Source: Gemmatimonadales bacterium | GTDB taxonomy: Bacteria > Gemmatimonadota > Gemmatimonadetes > Gemmatimonadales > GWC2-71-9 | NCBI GenBank assembly: GCA_030597435.1 | Contig: JAUVRV010000089.1 | Span: 1-8,627 of the forward strand | DNA: 8,627 nt | Direction: 5' to 3' | Position numbers and translations under genes: made by a program | Part shown: piece after piece, positions 6,987 to 8,627 of the stretch | Position numbering within the stretch: the first letter of the stretch is position 1 | Layout: each line of letters starts with the position of its first letter | The notes under the pieces: generated by a model | What the model saw: the letters and a program-made list of their open reading frames with translations, nothing else | The model's database searches: none | Told to the model about the DNA's origin: nothing

Positions 6987-8296
6987 TGTCGGACACATTG
7001 ATCATCGTGGCAGTTGGCGTGACGCTCTTCGTCTTGTTCGCACTGCCCTTCTACGTCAGGCAACGCCGCCTGGAACGAAACGCGAGTCAGGCCCAGACCG
7101 AGGCGCTGCGCTATGGCTTGCACGAGCCAGCCTCGCTGCATCCCGTGGTTGATCCCGGTGCGTGTATTGGGACCGGCAACTGTGTCTCGGTTTGCCCCGA
7201 GGGAGATGTGTTGGGCCTGAGCAGTGGCCAGGCCACACCCATCAGCCCCGCCCGCTGCATTGGTCATGGGCTGTGCGAACGGGCATGTCCCACGCAGGCA
7301 ATCCAGTTGGTGTTCGGCACCGCCAAGCGCGGCGTTGAGATTCCCCGCATCAAGCACAACTTCGAGACCAACGTGCCAGGTATCTACATCGTCGGTGAAC
7401 TGGGCGGGATGGGACTCGTTCGTAACGCGTTCGAGCAGGGGCGGCAGTGCATCGAGGGAATCTCCCGGGAACCGCACGGCCCGGCCGACGCACTCGACGT
7501 GGTGATTGTGGGATGCGGCCCCGCCGGCTTGTCGGCGTCGGTGAACTGCATCCACCACAAGCTCAACTTCGTCACCCTCGAGAAGGAGGACGTAGGCGGG
7601 ACCGTACGCAGCTATCCCCGCAAGAAGCTGGTCATGACGTCACCCGTTACGGTGCCCGGATACGGCAAGCTGGCTTTCCGGGAGGTAACCAAGGAGAAGC
7701 TGATGGCGGTTTGGGAGGACATCGTGGCCAAGACGGGACTGGAGGTCAACACCGAAGAAACCGTCTCCAGCGTGACACCCACCGATGACGGCTGTCTATT
7801 GGTGACCAGTAGCAGCGGTATCTACAAGACGAAGCGCGTTGTACTGGCCATCGGGCGTCGCGGAGTGCCCCGCACACTCAATCTACCCGGAGAGCGTCTC
7901 CCCAAGGTCATTTACTCGCTGCGGGAGCCGGAGGCGTTCCAGCGCGACCGGATTGTCGTGGTTGGTGGCGGTGACTCCGCAATCGAGGCCGCCCTCGCGC
8001 TGGCAACTCAGCCGGGCAACGAAGTCAAGATCGCCTATCGCAAAGACCGGTTCTCGCGCATCAAACCGGGTAACATGGAGCGCATCGAGGACGCGATCGC
8101 CCGACGCCAGGTCGAGGTGCTCTGGTCCACGAACCTACTCGAGATCAAGCCGGAGTCAGTCTTGTTGAAGGGCAACGCGGGCACAGTCGAAACAATGCCC
8201 AACGACCTTGTCGCGGTCTTCGCCGGCGGGGAGTTGCCCACAAAGTTTCTGCGGGCGTGCGGCATCCAGATCGACACCAAGTTTGGAGAGGTGTAG
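6986..8296 (+). CDS. Membrane-anchored FeS/FAD/NAD(P) oxidoreductase, apparently permuted thioredoxin-reductase fold
   Basis: The start chosen is GTG 6986, overlapping the previous TAG by one base; GTG 6971 in the same frame is possible. The product has 436 residues. One N-terminal helix (about 4-24) is followed by RQRRLER, predicting a cytoplasmic catalytic part. Two ferredoxin-like motifs follow, CIGTGNCVSVCP (60-71) and CIGHGLCERACP (91-102). In both, the second Cys of CxxCxxCxxxCP is replaced, by Thr63 and His94. Then comes VPGIYIVGELGGMG (about 133-146), which resembles the C-terminal FAD-contact motif of thioredoxin reductases. The FAD Rossmann motif GCGPAG is at 176-181 and the pyridine-nucleotide motif GGGDSAIE at 327-334. 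No redox CxxC disulfide is present, so it is not a thioredoxin reductase. YRKDRFSR after the second Rossmann motif may favour NADPH. Likely passes electrons between NAD(P)H and the membrane b-type cytochrome or a soluble carrier; direction and partner are inferred. Confidence 0.85.
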   Translation: MSDTLIIVAVGVTLFVLFALPFYVRQRRLERNASQAQTEALRYGLHEPASLHPVVDPGACIGTGNCVSVCPEGDVLGLSSGQATPISPARCIGHGLCERACPTQAIQLVFGTAKRGVEIPRIKHNFETNVPGIYIVGELGGMGLVRNAFEQGRQCIEGISREPHGPADALDVVIVGCGPAGLSASVNCIHHKLNFVTLEKEDVGGTVRSYPRKKLVMTSPVTVPGYGKLAFREVTKEKLMAVWEDIVAKTGLEVNTEETVSSVTPTDDGCLLVTSSSGIYKTKRVVLAIGRRGVPRTLNLPGERLPKVIYSLREPEAFQRDRIVVVGGGDSAIEAALALATQPGNEVKIAYRKDRFSRIKPGNMERIEDAIARRQVEVLWSTNLLEIKPESVLLKGNAGTVETMPNDLVAVFAGGELPTKFLRACGIQIDTKFGEV

Positions 8297-8314
8297 TCCG
8301 TCATACCACCGTTC

Positions 8315-8356
8315 CAATCGCAAATCGTCAATCGTCAATCGTCAATCTCCCCCCCC
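8315..8356 (+). repeat. Degenerate heptamer tandem repeat ending in a C-run (copy 2)
   Basis: Five 7-base units (CAATCGC, AAATCGT, CAATCGT, CAATCGT, CAATCTC) at 8315-8349 run straight into eight Cs (8349-8356). This is the same unit, orientation and ending as at 1506-1553. It fills the convergent junction between the oxidoreductase gene and the formate dehydrogenase gamma gene. It also encodes, on the minus strand, the last residues and the TGA stop of the latter. A shared CGTCATACC sits at 8299-8307 and at 1448-1456, hinting that the repeated element may be longer than the heptamers. Confidence 0.85.
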
Positions 8357-8627
8357 TCGCTCGGCGTTGAGTTCTGTTCCGCCCCAGTCTCTGCACGCGG
8401 CGCCGCCGGCTGCTCCTTGTCGACCAGTGCCCGGTACCAGTTCGGGTGGTGATGGCGCGCCCACTCGCGGGTGACAGTGCCGTCCACCAGCACGCGCCAA
8501 GTTCCGGGGTTGGCCACCGTTCCCAGGTAGGCGTGGGCAAGGACTCCGGCAATCAGGAAGAAGCCGACCAGGTTGTGCAAGGTAGAGGTGATACAGACCG
8601 TGGAGAGCAGAAACGTTCCCTTGTAGA
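8335..8627 (-). CDS. Formate dehydrogenase gamma subunit, cytochrome b556 type (C-terminal part)
   Basis: On the minus strand the frame is open to the window edge, so only the last 96 or so residues are seen; the TTG at 8580 is internal. The visible part begins YKGTFLLSTV and continues with a transmembrane helix containing LHNLVGFFLIAGVLAHAYLG. The two His are placed as heme ligands in the last helix of FdnI/FdoI-type subunits. It then has GTVTREWARHHHPNWY, the conserved C-terminal signature of this family (Gly-x-Val-x-x-x-Trp-Ala-x-x-His-His-Pro). FDH gamma anchors the dehydrogenase in the inner membrane and passes formate electrons to quinone. A poorly conserved 30-residue tail follows, and its last residues and stop are supplied by the heptamer repeat. 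It is convergent with the cytochrome operon, with 38 nt between stops, so it is not co-transcribed. Confidence 0.85.
   Translation of the reverse strand, partial: YKGTFLLSTVCITSTLHNLVGFFLIAGVLAHAYLGTVANPGTWRVLVDGTVTREWARHHHPNWYRALVDKEQPAAPRAETGAEQNSTPSEGGEIDD

Noticed and set aside
5367..7558. Minus-strand open frames opposite the barrel and oxidoreductase genes (5367-5948, 6983-7558)
   Set aside because: No recognisable motif or ribosome binding site, and they lie fully over well-supported genes on the plus strand.
6986..8296. Annotation of the flavoprotein as thioredoxin reductase
   Set aside because: It lacks the redox CxxC and has two FeS motifs, an N-terminal membrane helix and a permuted motif order.
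8328..8552. Alternative minus-strand frame of 74 codons overlapping the formate dehydrogenase gamma end
   Set aside because: The other frame carries the conserved Trp-Ala-x-x-His-His-Pro signature and the heme-ligand helix; this one is a shadow, relevant only as a possible slippage product.

Overview
The window is high-GC bacterial DNA from a Gram-negative (diderm) organism. It encodes outer-membrane beta-barrels, Sec-exported periplasmic multiheme cytochromes and an inner-membrane formate dehydrogenase subunit. The mix of a PorV/FadL-like barrel, heptamer intergenic repeats and very heme-rich cytochromes would fit a soil, sediment or aquifer lineage such as Gemmatimonadota, Acidobacteriota or a neighbouring FCB-type phylum. 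No marker gene is present, so this placement is tentative.

Layout. (1) 3-1424 (+): the C-terminal bulk of an outer-membrane beta-barrel protein whose start lies outside the window, followed by a perfect 10-bp stem-loop. (2) 1425-1797: an intergenic gap holding that hairpin, a heptamer-repeat block ending in a C-run, and a C(UUCG)G hairpin. (3) 1798-8296 (+): a compact five-gene operon. Its genes are a five-helix diheme cytochrome b (1798-2823), a 17-heme c-type cytochrome (2837-4327), a 13-heme c-type cytochrome (4324-5391), a cysteine-free outer-membrane barrel with a small N-terminal domain (5391-6986), and a membrane-anchored FeS/FAD/NAD(P) oxidoreductase (6986-8296). The first junction is a 13-nt gap and the other three are 4-, 1- and 1-nt overlaps. 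(4) 8315-8356: a second copy of the heptamer repeat, lying in the convergent junction. (5) 8335-8627 (-): the C-terminal end of a formate dehydrogenase gamma (cytochrome b556) subunit, running off the window.

How the genes could work together (inference). The operon supplies one component for each layer of a diderm envelope. These are a cytoplasmic-facing NAD(P)H/flavin/FeS module, a transmembrane b-heme pair, 30 c-type hemes in two periplasmic proteins, and an outer-membrane barrel. This is the logic of an extracellular electron-transfer conduit (MtrCAB or porin-cytochrome type), but the parts look different. The two cytochromes are concatemers of one triheme module (17 = 1 + 5x3 + 1; 13 = 2 + 3x3 + 2). 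The b-type cytochrome has two His-x13-His helices and a large cytoplasmic loop. The flavoprotein appears circularly permuted and lacks the second Cys in both FeS motifs. Electron direction, barrel-cytochrome association and substrate cannot be read from sequence. I do not recognise the operon as a named, characterised system.
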